Assembly (NCBI GenBank): GCA_016859345.1
Contig: CM029121.1
Location: 11,659,411-11,723,410 of the forward strand
Reading direction: 5' to 3'
Source of the DNA: Istiophorus platypterus
Taxonomy: Eukaryota > Chordata > Actinopteri > Istiophoriformes > Istiophoridae
DNA length: 64,000 bases
Position 1 is the first letter of the stretch; every line of letters starts with the position of its first letter. The notes under the pieces are model-generated. The model did not search any database and was not told the DNA's origin. It saw nothing but the letters and a program-made list of their open reading frames with translations. The position numbers and the translations under genes were made by a program. Below are positions 28,501 through 40,500 of the stretch, piece after piece.

Positions 28501-28792
28501 TATCTGGGTGCATAGTTCCATTGGTTATATACTAGTTACTAAGCAAATGGGTCCCTATGCAATAGCTTTTTATTTCACCTCCCTTCCTTTTTTTTTATAT
28601 TTTTCTCACTCAACCAATTGCCTCACTCTGTGTGAGTGCATAAGAGCATCCTCTTTCTTTTCTTCCCTAAGGGATAAAAGTCACCTTCTCCAAATCTCAT
28701 TGAACAAAAAGTCACACAGAAAATAAAAGCTAAACTCTATATTCCGCCTGCACACAGAGTTCAAGCTTAGAGAGAACAGGGTTGGCACTTTT
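25558..28792. other. No supported gene
   Basis: No gene recognised. Between about 27540 and 27880 the motif AATTCAAAT and its complement recur several times, which may mark an old non-autonomous repeat, but termini cannot be defined. The 89-codon plus-strand frame at 28107-28376 lies in slightly GC-richer DNA and has no visible domain. Confidence 0.5.
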
Positions 28793-28917
28793 TACTTCTC
28801 TCTCTGTCAGCAGGAATAGAGAGAGAGGAGAGACACAGTGAGAGAGAGGAGGAGGATGGCTGAGAAAGACAGAAAGAAAGAAAAAGAAAGAAAGAAAGAA
28901 AGAAAGAAGAGCTGAGG
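28793..28917. repeat. GA-rich and (AAAG)n purine tract
   Basis: A short CT run at about 28795-28808 is followed by GA-rich sequence (28818-28855) and an AAAG tract (about 28868-28907). The minus-strand frames at 28730-29001 are poly-Phe/Ser/Leu artefacts of this. CT-rich sequence also occurs at about 29049-29093. Confidence 0.88.
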
Positions 28918-29471
28918 CAAATGGCAAAGTAACTGCATTATCTTTTCTGATTTACAAAGAAGTATATGTATTCTGTTGGAAGTGTTTGACTCGCTACTCA
29001 TTAGACTCCATCGCCCTCAGTAGTTCACTCCACCTTACCTACTATACATAATTCACTCCCTCACTCTCTCACACTCTCTGTCTCACTCTCTTGTGCGTTG
29101 TGTCTAATCCAAGATGAAGGAGCAGCACAAGTGAAACAGGTCGTTCTAAATCATTGATGAGACATGAGAGGCATGCAAAATTTGAATCTGAAAGGGAAAC
29201 TGTAATAAGCTCACATAGGTACCACTAACTTGTTTTCGATTAATAGGCATTTATATCTTGAGGGCTCTGTATAAAATTATCCTGCCCTTTTGGCCGAAAC
29301 TGGGCCACAGCTGCACTTGAGAAATCCTCTTAGAGTGCACTGGGGTTGAGATTTTAAGGAAATTGTGATTATCAAGGTTTAATGTGATTTATTATCACCT
29401 AAGCAGATCCTGGAATACTGTGAAAATACATTCTCTTATACCTTTGTCCTTTTTCAATTCAATCCCTTCTC

Positions 29472-29496
29472 AAAAAAAAAAAAAAAAAAAAAAAAA
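29472..29496. repeat. A25 homopolymer
   Basis: An uninterrupted run of 25 A, then GAAAG. It could be the tail of a retroposed sequence on the plus strand, but the 300 bases to its left show no recognisable LINE or SINE body. Confidence 0.9.
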
Positions 29497-29599
29497 GAAA
29501 GTACCATCGCATTACAACAAGGTAAAAATGTCAGAGGTGCCAACGGGCTCCGTTTCAAGCCAAGCGAGAACATGTGCCTGATATTTCACTATGTTCTAA

Positions 29600-29780
29600 A
29601 AGACGTTGGGGGGCAATCACTGGCCTGACCACTGTTGCCATGGAAACTCCAGTCTCTGGCATTGATTGACAACTGGCACAATTTGAAGCCTGACTCACCT
29701 CTAACAGAGAGGTACAGCTACTCGCACAGTCAAGCGGGCTCGAGAGCGACACATGATAGATGTCGAGGCGCACGTGTATA
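29600..29780. promoter_or_regulatory. Candidate enhancer with RFX-like and PBX/PREP-like sites
   Basis: A GC-richer patch in AT-rich surroundings. GTTGCCATGGAAAC at 29634-29647 matches the two half-sites of an RFX X-box (GTTGCC, 2-base spacer, GGAAAC) with one departure from the ideal right half. Sixteen bases later TGATTGACAA (29663-29672) matches nine of ten positions of the PBX-PREP/MEIS composite site TGATTGACAG. Co-occurrence of such sites is a feature of some conserved vertebrate neural enhancers. Motif presence is seen; enhancer function is inference. Confidence 0.28.
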
Positions 29781-32454
29781 TTCTGTTTTACTTTATTCCT
29801 TTTTTAATTTTTTTTTTTTTTTCTAATGGCATTGCTAACGAGAATAAAACTGTCCGTGCCTGATTAATTGTTTTTATTCCATTTATTTTATCGAAATACA
29901 AGCTTCCTTACGGACGGTTCAGTGGAACAGCCTTCATCGAGATTCTTCTATTTAACCAGTTAGAAGATCTATTCCTCTACACCATCCACACTGAAGAGTC
30001 TTTTAGTTACAGCTTTCATATCAAAGCTAAAGCCCTGGTTCACCTCTAATGACTGTATGACTAAATCTTTTTGGGTTTTTAGTTCCTTTTTATATATGGG
30101 TATGTACAGCATATGTAGTATTTTATGATTTATTATGTATGACCTTCAGTGTTTCAGCAGCTCCTCCTAGGGACTAAAGATGGAGCTTAGCTGCAGCAGT
30201 GTTTAAATTGTGCATGGAGCCTATGAGGACTAAAAGTAAAGTATGATGCTAAAGACTGAGAATGAAACTGAGTGTAAAAGATTAACACAGAATGCAGAAT
30301 TCTTGGTGCAGTTTTGGGTTCTTCTGAGTGTCTGTATGTGTGTAGATTCACGTTTACATGTAAATACTTATGTTTGTGCATTTCTGCCATGGTCAAAAAA
30401 AAAAAAAATTGCATAGAGTAGCAAAAAATAAAACTCCTGACAAGGCCATTGAAAGCTGTAATATCTAAACATAAGCACCAGGTAGAAATATATACACAGG
30501 TGTTTTGCCCTTGCATGAGGCCATTTTTTTTTTCCTCCAGTCAGAGCATATGCACATTAGGTTAGATAAAATGTGAAAACTCTCCGTGGTTATTTGAGAA
30601 TAAGCGTTAGAGTCTACACTTGTCCCTGAGTTTATCATCCAGTGGCTGAGAGAATCATATTCACCTCTTTGCGGCGTGTGTTTTGTTGCTTATCTCATTT
30701 GCGGTCCGGCCCTCTTCCCCCACACACCCTTCTACTTTCTCTCTGACCATAAAAGGATTCATTACTAACCGATTCTCCTGTCTGCTCATTTATCCAGAAA
30801 ATCTGCTCATCATCCTGTGCTCGCAATTGACTCTGATTACATGCACAAACAATGTGTTTACAGGTCTAAATTTTCCCCATAATGAGCTGACACTAAGTAC
30901 AATATTGTCCACCTAACGAGCTCGTAAAAGCAATATGCCAACATTCTGGAGGCAGGATGTAACTGATTGGAAAGAACAGTAATTTGAAGGGGCCAGGAGA
31001 AGAGGGAAGAGTGTGGTGATCAACTGGAAGGCAACACAGAAATTAAGCTTTGTGAAAATTAAATAAAACACGAGTGTGAGTACACTATATTGGTATTATT
31101 TTGCTGCAATTCATCATGCTGTAATCACAACATTATGAAATGCACAAACTTAACTGTATAAAACAGTGACCTTTTTTAATTTAATTGTGCTCTATTCATT
31201 GTTATGCATATGTTATGTATAAAGATTACAACTAAAATCCATCTGTGATGTGGTCAATATTTTTCAGTCTAAATATATATTGCAGCTCTAAGGAAACAGC
31301 TCAGCTGTCATTGGTTTCCAATACGACACACTGAGTTTGTTTACAAGAAGAGTTGCACTATCAGTATCCATATCAGATGTGAAATTGACAGGCGGTGTGC
31401 ATAAAAAAAATCAACCTAACACAATTTGAGAAACTGTTTTTAAAGAGGGTTTTTGTGTGATCTGTGCAATGGGAGAGTAATCATTAATGAATAAAGTTGT
31501 TGTAAATGTATTTTGAGTGATTAAAGGATGAAATGTAACAGTAATTTCACATTTTCTGTAAAGATAATGAACTGAACTAACATTTCCCCACATAGTCATT
31601 AAATGCGACTAGAATTACACACTAAATTAATTTCTGAATGGTTTTATTGTAACCTTCCTCAGTATTCACTTTTGCTTCTATTCAACCTATAATACATCAA
31701 CACTTTATTGTTGATTGTCATTGACTTTTGGGTGAATTTCTCTATCAATGCTGAATTGCAGCAGTTGTTTTCAGCAAACACTGAGGACGGCTTTGGAATA
31801 AAGCTTCAAGCACCAGCGCAAACCTGGAGTTTGTAAGAGGATAAAGAGGGTAGAGGATTTACCGTGCGTTCCACCTCTCTCTTCTCATCTTTTTCTCTCT
31901 CTGCACTGGCTTATTGACCCTTGAAAGACATGGGAGACAAGACAATAAGGGCCAAAAAAAAAAAAAAAAATAAAACATACAGTTAAAAAAAACCCGACGC
32001 TTAATGTTTCTTCTTAATTTCCTCACTTTCTTCACACTGTGCAATTGTCCTCTTTTCTGGCTCATTCCCTTACCACCTGGTTGACGGGTTAACCCCCCCC
32101 CCCAACACCATCCCCACTTACTCTTATTCTCAGCCTTATCTGGTCACCCAGGTGTATAAGATAGGGACCACTGTGCAGTGGTCTGTTTGTAATGGTAGTC
32201 TGCGTTGGGTGCTCAGTCACCCCACTGTTTAACAGATGCTGTACTTTATCTGAGGCAGACTGTTATTATAGAGTGGGAGGCAGTAAGAGACACTGGTCCC
32301 CTGAGTAAATGTATACTGTGCACTCAGTTCAAAGGGAGACATGCTTATGTGCCCTTATAGTTATGCAGCATCAAAAAAAGAGTAAATTTGATGCACCATC
32401 ATCTGAGGGATCCAAAATGTTTATTCATTATTTTAAGGCAATGTGTAGCACAGC
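29781..32454. other. No supported gene; homopolymer runs
   Basis: T-rich DNA at about 29798-29822, an A run near 30397, an A17 run at 31954-31970 and a C11 run at 32093-32103. The 109-codon minus-strand frame at 30187-30516 is AT-rich with no domain. Nothing else recognised. Confidence 0.5.
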
Positions 32455-32544
32455 CACACATACACACACACACACACACGCACACACACACACACACACA
32501 CACATACACATGTATTTGCACACACACACACACACACACACACA
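32455..32544. repeat. Compound (CA)n microsatellite
   Basis: Two CA tracts (about 32455-32504 and 32519-32544) are split by a short TACACATGTATTTG interruption. The overlapping frames on both strands (32309-32624) are His-Thr and Val-Cys artefacts. Confidence 0.95.
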
Positions 32545-34059
32545 GAGCCATTTCCAGCAATAGGCAATTCTGTAAGCATATTTTAAATTATGACACTTTG
32601 TCAATAAATAGGTCATATGGCTGACAGGATAACATGATTGTCATGCGAAATTCACACGTATGTACTACAGCACAGAAAGTGGCTGCTGAACAAACATAGG
32701 AGAGGTTAAAAGAGAGCTGCTGCTGCAAGCTATTACTTCATGTAGTTTTACTTTAAATCTACTTCATTTCACATGGCCATATTTAAATCATAAAGCTTAC
32801 CACTATTTACAATCTAGCTCCTTTGTGACCACACAATGACTTGTCTAGTTAAGTGCGAGGGAGTGAGTTGTTTAGGCTCCAGTTTGCTTGCAAGCGCAAT
32901 AGGAATGTGATACCTGCCTCCTGGGGGGGGTGTAATTGTTTCCTTTTTCTAGACGTTGGAACACACACTGACAGTTGCTTACAATCACAAACACAAACTG
33001 TATAGTGCACATGCTCGCTGTAGTCAGTGAGCACATACAGTACATAGATACATAGCAATGCCCAGATAAATCCATCATTTTGAGCTTTTACGCTGCGAGT
33101 GGTGCTGGGGAGAATCACACGCCCCATTCATCATCTGGGCTTTATTTCCTGCTAAAAATAAGCAGACAAATAAATAAGTCTGAGCTCTGAGGGGACTTAA
33201 GCAGCTGGAGAGGCTCAGTGGGTTTGAATCACCAGTTCAGGGCATCCGGCAGAGATTTGAAGTCTCATCGGCTCTGAGGGTCAATTTGATTTTGAATGCA
33301 GTTTATTTGTCATTCCATTACACTATATCTAAAGAACACTTCATGACCTGGTGAGGATAAGTTGAACAGCGTAAGGTAGTATGAGAAACATTAATTCATT
33401 AGGAGGACTTGTGTTAGACACCTGATAAAAAATTCATGCTTAAATGTGCCCTGGGAGTGCGTCTTCACGTCAAACAGATCCTGGTAATGGTTGATAGGGA
33501 GAACAAGCCTGAAAGTAATGTACTTCATTCTATGCTCACCTCTTTAAATGGTAGGCATTAAAGGAAAAAGATACCATAATTAATATTTAACTTTATGCAC
33601 ATTATCAATCCCCTTGCCTTCTCTCACTTCTTTCTCTACTTGAATGAGTAAATCATTTCTGTTCAAGCTTTTGTATTTGTGCCATATGTGTATGTGAATT
33701 TGTGCACAGAATATGTATGTGAATGTCTGGATCAGAAGGATTCAGATTTTTCAGTTATCGGTTATGGTGGCTCTCCACATAGGCAACTAACTAAAACTCA
33801 GTTGGTCAAAAGTTTGTGTTACTACTGGTATATTTTGGAATTTTTAACCGTTGGGTTATTAGACCTAATCAAAACATTGTTTACTAACATAATTTCATAC
33901 ACAACAAGCACAAGTTTCACCTTAAAAATTTCACAGATTTATTGTTAGATGTACAAAATGATGTGCATGTGATTTCAAAATGTCAAAGTATAAACGCTGT
34001 ATTTTATCAGTAGCAACTAGTGGCATGTACGTTTAAAGAGAGTAAAGGTTCACAGTCAT
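32545..34059. other. No supported gene
   Basis: No gene or repeat family recognised. The 92- and 68-codon minus-strand frames at 32849-33127 overlap each other, and the 89-codon plus-strand frame at 33679-33948 has no domain. Confidence 0.5.
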
Positions 34060-34230
34060 AATATATTGTTTTGGCTAAATAACCCAAAAGTAAGAAAAAA
34101 TAACACTGGATCAAAAGAACCCATTGACTGGGGTGTTATTGGTGACCCAATGGTTTCCTACTGGGTAAAGTTAACCTAGTGTTGTGATGGTGCTATGTCA
34201 ACACAAACTGGGTTAATTTTGACTCAATTA
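34060..34230. repeat. Possible dispersed GGGTTA/TAACCC non-autonomous repeat
   Basis: AATAACCCAAAAG near 34079 and ACTGGGTTAATTTTGACTCA near 34208 are roughly inverted with respect to each other, with further GACCCAAT and CTGGGTAAA motifs between. Short teleost elements built of such GACCCA/TGGGTT units exist. The copy is decayed and its ends are uncertain. Confidence 0.35.
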
Positions 34231-34470
34231 TTTTTCATGTGTGGGAAACAAAATTCCTCTATTAACTGCAATTCATTGTCTTTCTGCAACTTTTTTATTG
34301 CCCTATGTAACAAACATTTTCCAGTTGGAAACAAATTACACTAAATAAAAAAAAATTAAAAAAATACAAATACTGCAAGATCCAAGTGTGAACTTGTATT
34401 GGGGACAAAGTCTTAGAGAGGGAAAAAAGGGTGGTGGTGGCGATGTGTGTGTGATGGGCTGTGAGACATC
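34231..34470. other. No supported gene
   Basis: AT-rich, with an A/T-only stretch at about 34341-34364. Nothing recognised. Confidence 0.5.
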
Positions 34471-34700
34471 TGGTTTTATAACCCGCGCAAGGTCGAGGAA
34501 GCATCTATCGAAGCACTCTCCCACCTCCACCGCCTCATTTCCTGAACCCTCACCCACCTTTTGAAAGGAGAGCTTTACCAGTATAAAAGCACCAGCTCTG
34601 AGCAGCAACTCTGTTTATTCCTCCTTTTTCTCTCCCTCCCTCACTTCCTCACCCTGCCTCCCCTGATATCGAGCCCCATGAAATCCACAAAGCTTTCAAA
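34471..34700 (+). promoter_or_regulatory. Candidate TATA-type core promoter
   Basis: TATAAAAG at 34582-34589 stands in a GC-richer patch. It is preceded by CCTCCACCGCC-type sequence and followed about 30 bases later by a plausible start region near 34610-34620, then by a CT-rich leader (34617-34665). The first ATG (34678) opens only a 7-codon frame, and a donor-like GGTATGT follows at about 34718. This layout would fit a gene with a short first exon, but no downstream coding exon is recognised. It may equally be a chance TATA motif. Confidence 0.22.
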
Positions 34701-36563
34701 TTAAATGTGAATCAAGGGTATGTTTCCTTAGGATTGCGAGGCATGATGGTTGAAATCCTGTAGTAAATATTACTTTGGAACCCATAGTATCTCTTGGGCT
34801 GTAACCTGGGAAATATTCTGCACTCCCTTGCACTTCATACAACCTCTTGACAGAATCTGATCTGTTCCAGAGGCTTGTAGCAAGTGTCAGTAGACCGCTC
34901 CCTATTAACAGTCCTGATATAAATATAAGATGATGGGAAGTGGTGGAATTTGCATTATATTATTGTGAAGCTATTATATTGTTGTAAATTTTTTTTCTTT
35001 GCAAACAGCTACATGACATTACAAAATTTGATTGTTCACTGTGTTCGCCACTTTACCAACAGTAATTACCTAATTGTAAAAATCCAAAGGGTTATTCTGA
35101 GTAACACTTCAGGTTAATATGAAATTACTTTTTTATAATACAATAAAATTCAAAGGGTTGCAAGTTGAATTCAAGATATAACTTTGCCTTAGGATGACAT
35201 ATTTTTAATATCAGTCTCTGAAACCATGACTCTGGACTATTTTTTAAACATGACATGACTGGGCTTGATTTTGGGCTTGTCTTTGCCTAAGCTTAAGCTA
35301 CCTTGACTACAGTTCTGTGTAACATCATGGTGAAATTAGTAACATTGCTCATTAATTTGCTGTATAAATTTGGCAAATTCAACAGAAAAGAAAAAAAAAC
35401 TGGCTCAGAACCAGCCTTTTCATATGTAAAGGTAAAACTAAATAAATCTCTAAAAATTATTACTGCACTGTCCAATTCAATGCTCTAAACATTTCCCAGT
35501 CTGTATGTTCCATATGGAAAAGTTTTGCTGTATCAGTGTTCCTGTTCATTTTTATGTACTGGTATGTTATAGCTTAGGTCCATGTTTTGTAACTGCATGT
35601 TACCGAATATAAAGTCAATGTCCAGAACATCAAGTTGAAAGTCTCATAACCTAACTCATCGAGGTCAGCATTGCATCAGGAGACTAGGCACAAGCTCCCG
35701 TTTGAGGATCATTAGCCTATCAACTTAATCATTCCTGTGCCTGAGAAACACGACAAGAACAGGCTACATTGATTTTCTTTGGTCAGACGAACTCTATCTC
35801 TTCCTCCATCCTTCTTTTCCTGCCCCTCTGTCTACTCTCACCATCTCTTTCATGGCAGATCTATCATTATGTCCTGTGCTTCTTTCAGGGCTCCCTGATA
35901 GCACCAGCTGACAGGGCTGTAAAGGGCTTTCAGGCAAGGTTGCTTTCCAGCAGGTCATCAGTGAGAAGGTCTTGCCTTATGTTGTCCCAGTCACCAGATC
36001 TGTAAATCCTTTCCAGATCGCCAAGACACAGACAGCCTGAAAAAAAAAAAAAACAAGAAAAAGCCAAAGCCCATTTGCCTCTGATCTGCACCAGTGCAAG
36101 ACTGTCAGTTGGTGCTAATTGCACAGATTATGTCTGTGTTGTTGGGAGGCATTCAGGGACAGGGCAGGCTGACCTTGCCTGTTCAGTGGATGTGCCAGTA
36201 TTTGTGTCTTTGCATGGAGAACAGGTTGCAGTTGGCAAATTACTGTTTATTAGGTGATTATAGATGTGCAGCAAACACACTTGTATGCACGCGCATATTC
36301 ATCATCGAATAGATGCAAGTTTCTGAAAATATATGCATGTGAGCATATATAGTGAAAATGCACTGACACAGCAAAACACATACATGCTCATGCACACACA
36401 CAAGCTGTTACCCCTGACAGGCTTTTGTCCTTGTGTGGTTTTTATAAGTGCTATCAGTGGAGCATATAGCTGTCTGAGGACACATGAAAAAATCCAACTA
36501 TGTGGCTCTCTCCTCTCTTCTCGCTCTCACTCTCTCACTGTGGAACTCCTTGTACTACAGGAT
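34701..36563. other. No supported gene
   Basis: No gene recognised. The plus-strand frame at 35769-36005 contains a short AG...GT-bounded block (35890-35936) that I do not accept as an exon. An A run lies near 36042-36054. Confidence 0.5.
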
Positions 36564-37000
36564 AGAGCTGTGCGAAATGACAATATAGCATGAGATGAAA
36601 TAAAAATAGATAAAAATATCAGTTGCATTAATTTTGTTTTGTTGCAAAATCACACTCTTTTTAGCAATATTTTTTGTTATTTGGACGGCGATTAGCTTTC
36701 TTCCACATGGTACAGCCAGCAGGAAATCTGTATGAGGTTAACACAAACAAACATGGAGGAGAGTGAACATGACACAGAACAGGGTAATTCCAAACAGAGA
36801 GACTCCGACTGGACAAGACACAACGCAGAGCTCAAACCTAAAAGAGGGGCTATTCCACTCACATGGATGTGGCTGGGTATGAAAAGTATGAAAAGACATG
36901 AACCAAACCATACTTTGCAAATTATGCCACAGACTTGTTCCCACAACAGACTCAAGCACCAGTAACCTCTTTTATATTTTAATTTTTGTTACATGTTTAA
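36564..37000 (+). mobile_element. hAT-superfamily DNA transposon relic, 5' part
   Basis: The segment begins with AGAGCTGTGCGAAATGACA, which resembles the terminal sequence of a dispersed teleost hAT element, and runs into the start of a transposase with a BED-type zinc finger (next entry). Sequence after about 37000 no longer fits, so the catalytic domain and 3' terminus are missing. No 8-bp target duplication can be shown because the right end is lost. Assignment rests on the BED-finger peptide, which is clear, and on the terminal motif, which is from recall. Confidence 0.6.
36753..36990 (+). pseudogene. hAT transposase N-terminal fragment with BED zinc finger, frameshifted
   Basis: An ATG at 36753 opens an acidic and polar N-terminus rich in Glu, Gln and Ser, followed by basic residues and a W-x-W motif (TWMWLG) that begins a BED finger. 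The reading frame then shifts: YEKYEKT is in a second frame and CKLCHRLVPTTDSSTSNLFY (from 36916) in a third. This last peptide holds the C-x2-C pair and the Ser/Thr-Asn-Leu block that precede the His pair of BED fingers in hAT transposases and their ZBED-gene relatives. The His pair itself is lost, because the sequence after FY diverges. BED fingers bind DNA, here presumably the element's own ends. With at least two frameshifts and no catalytic domain, it is dead. An alternative is a fragment of a domesticated ZBED gene, but the adjacent terminal-like motif favours a transposon. Confidence 0.68.
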
Positions 37001-37389
37001 TTGAAAATTTGTAGGATCTGAAATAAAGGAGGAAAAAAACTAAATGTGAGTAAGACCTTTTATTCACAATGTGACTTAAAATAGGCCCTTTCATGTGATA
37101 ATTTTATAAAACTATCTATTCATTGAATTTACAGAAAATGTGCTATATCATAATTTCTATGCTTTTCTCAATATGAAATTATTTATATTCGGATATGAGA
37201 CTTTGGTCATATCCCACTCTCCTACTGCAGGATTCATATGGCAGCAGAACGGCCATAAAAAACTAAAGAAAACACTGTCACACATTCTCTAAAATATTCT
37301 GCTGCTCAGCCAAAGCTCTTAGTACTTTCCATGTATGGTCTATTCAGGCTGGTGTAAATATGACTCACTTTCACACATGAGCACCCGCG

Positions 37390-37409
37390 CACACACACAC
37401 ACACACACA
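37390..37409. repeat. (CA)10 microsatellite
   Basis: A short, clean CA run flanked by GCGC and ATACGCACACC. Confidence 0.85.
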
Positions 37410-37500
37410 TACGCACACCACAAATCAATACATATCAAATAATGTAACATTCAGGTACAAAAAGGTAGCACGCTGCCATTCATCTGACACTATTAAAAAA

Positions 37501-37553
37501 CAGTCTTTGAATCTCCCAGTGACCCACTGTCACTGGGAGATTCAAAGAGACTG
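37501..37553. repeat. Near-perfect hairpin (20-base arms, 5-base loop)
   Basis: The 20 bases at 37504-37523 are the exact reverse complement of 37529-37548, around a CCACT loop. After a 2-base insertion on the right side the pairing resumes outwards (CAG with CTG). It is too short and too perfect for a typical microRNA precursor. A recent palindrome-forming slippage is likely, but a small RNA cannot be excluded. Confidence 0.9.
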
Positions 37554-40500
37554 GTTCATTTCAGGTGTCCAGCCATAATCCCGATCTCAAATAATGGTGT
37601 ATTCGTCTTCAAGCCTGGAGTAAAATTACCTCGACTTAAATTTTTTCCAGAGAATTAGATGACAGTGGACAATCTGAAAGCTAAAATAGGCATTTGAAAA
37701 TCATGGCTTGAAAAATATAGAAAGTGCTGCTGCTGTCATGGTGTTACTTATTAGGACATTCATTTTATACATATCAAAAGCATTTTCTACTTTGTGAAGT
37801 GCAGCAGAACTATTTTTAACTAACAATGACAGTGTTATCAAGTCCATATTATGTTCTCATTAGCCCAGTATTAAATCTCTTTCAGGATGAAACATAACTG
37901 ACAATCCACATCATTACTACCAGCAGCACTACTCCAGCCAATAGCATTAAATATCCTGATACCCCTACTAAGTGTGTAAGCACTACTAACCCCTTCACAG
38001 GAAAATATCTGGTGCCATCCTTCTTACTGACTTACAGAGTTATTAGAATTCAAGGTACATATGCAACACATGCAAAACAGATGAGCTCTCTGAATTATGT
38101 ATATTTTCATATGGGGCATCTCATAATGCCACTCCAAAGATGTGTGTTTGTTGTATGAGAGAAGAGGAAATGCAGCATCATGGGGAATGTGATGTAGTGA
38201 ACTTCTCTTAAGACCACAGTGACCCCTGCTGGACGGGTCAAACTCTTGAGTTGCAGTGAACTTTGAGCTTTGAAAAAAAAAATGAAGACAGAGCGACAGA
38301 GAGAAAGGCAGTGTTGGAGTAATTTTGATGTTTGTTCTCGGAAAGTGAATTATCTTAGCGGGGTTCAGCAGAGGTCAAAAATACTTTATTGAACTTTGGT
38401 AAACTGCACTTAATGTGTTCTATTGATTGTGGAAATGTAATTAATACATTCGCTGCTGACATTTGGTGTGTCGCTGTGTGTGCTTGAGTGAGCGAGAGAG
38501 ATAGATAGCTGTGTATTTCAGTGTCTTCGGGAAAGGAGAGTGAGGAAGGGCCATCATGTGGAACAGATATGATGCTGTGGCAAATGATTCACAACAATCT
38601 GAGTCGTTCTCAGGGCTAAATTTTACGTTGAATCATGTCCATTCAACATTTAATGTGCATAATGGGCACAAAAAATGGACAAAAAGAGTTATAAACATAA
38701 ATCCAAGCTTGCAAAAGCCACAGCAATATTATTGTGTAATATTAAATATCATTGTTAACTAGAGCAGCACTTTAGGACTGTTCTAAAAACTGATCTCAAA
38801 AGGCTAATAAAATTATGGAACTGGAATGAAAATATCACGTGACCTGTCTTCTTAAACAAAAAAAGACACACTTAATGATGACATTAATTGGGGGAAAAAA
38901 ATTTCTTAAACTGAGGAATTATTCATTTTCTGCAATAGTGGAAAAGTTAGAATCACATCCTATCACTACCTCAGCCCTAACTTCCATTAACATTATACAA
39001 GGATCTGACAGGCCCTAAAAAAATTGACAGCAAACAGCAGCTAGATAAAATGCGATCTGACTTGTCGTTAAACGTGTAATTGTGGCTTATATCAGGGTGA
39101 GAAGAAGAGGAAACTGTCAGTGGATGTCTCCCCCATGGGAGGGCTAATGGATTTACAGTACTGCCTGACAAATATTGGAGTCCTTACATCGTGTTTTTCA
39201 AAAATGTATTTTTCTCATTTATTTTGAAAGTGGAAGCTCAGGCCTGGCAGTCAAGCCTAAAGATATCTTCGCCTTTTTGCTCTTTTCACATATCTCTAAA
39301 TGGTTATAATGCTTATATCTAGTTTTTTTTTTTTTTGATCTTATAGTTTTTTAATTGAGGATTTTTCTCGAATGAAGTAGTACCAGGGAAGTCAGCTTTG
39401 CTGTGTCATATCTCTTTATGGTTAAGTAATAAAAACTGTATTCTGACATTATCATCCAATAGATAACATTACATTATGGTGTGCAAATAGTGCTAAATGT
39501 GAGATAAATGTATTTCCAATAGTGGTCTCCCGCTTCCTAACATCAGGTATAGTTTGTAGACAGGACATAGAGAACTGTAGCAGTGCAGTGTACATCAACA
39601 TTCAGATCACTTGGCTCATTACTGCAATGTTCATGTGGCTTCAGATGAGGATCAATTATAGGGGCGGGACAACTGCTCATCAAATAGCTAGCATGCTTAT
39701 CTTCTCCCTTTGAGCCATTGGCTTTCAAATGAACACAATGTAAATGAGCACAAAAGAGAAACCCCAAATACTTATTATCACACATTCACGAGCGATGTGC
39801 CATTGGCTATTGACTATATTATTCTCTCTGTGGGGTCTCCAAAAGGTTATTTTGCTAGTAGTCTCTAACATTCCTTTTAGAGAGAATAAAAAGCAGAGCC
39901 TCTCAAACAATCCAAGAGCTGCCACGCTAATTGGGGTGTGTGTTTGTGCAATGTCAGATAATATCTCTGAATAATGACTTTTTGATGGAAGAACCGGCGA
40001 CATAGCAAACATGGAATGAGAGATGAATACTCTGGAGGACAAGAGCGGAAATCAAAACGCGTTCTCAACGAGTCGGCCTTTATGCCTGATGTTGTTGTTG
40101 TTTGACCCCACAGAGCGTAGCTTCCTTTACGCCTCCTGCTGAGATACTGAACATGCTAAAGTGCAGGCTGTTGTCTTTGAGCAGCGATCGCTTTGTTTTG
40201 TGGGCCGTTTGCTTTCTCCTAAAATGGCTACACTAATGAAATCTGGGAAGCTGAAAGTCATTTTAAAAAAACACCATCTACTCATCCTGTGCTCTAAGCG
40301 GATCTTCAGTTATGATTTTGACTGGGTAGGGTCAACAGGCCATTATTCAACATGATCTAAATTTAAACATCTCCATGTGACACTCCGTTGTGAAAGACTT
40401 CACACACGCTGGCTTCTTGAATAACTTACATTAGTTTTGACACCTAGCTTATTTGAATAAGAAATCACCCAGTGGAGCTAGTTGCCACCAAATGCACTGA

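Noticed and set aside
29472..29496. A25 run as a retrotransposon tail
   Set aside because: No LINE or SINE body is recognisable to its left, and no target duplication was found.
32309..32624. His-Thr and Val-Cys rich open frames on both strands
   Set aside because: Pure translation of the CA microsatellite.
35890..35936. Short AG...GT-bounded block within the 35769-36005 frame
   Set aside because: Only 47 bases, a weak donor, and no recognisable peptide.
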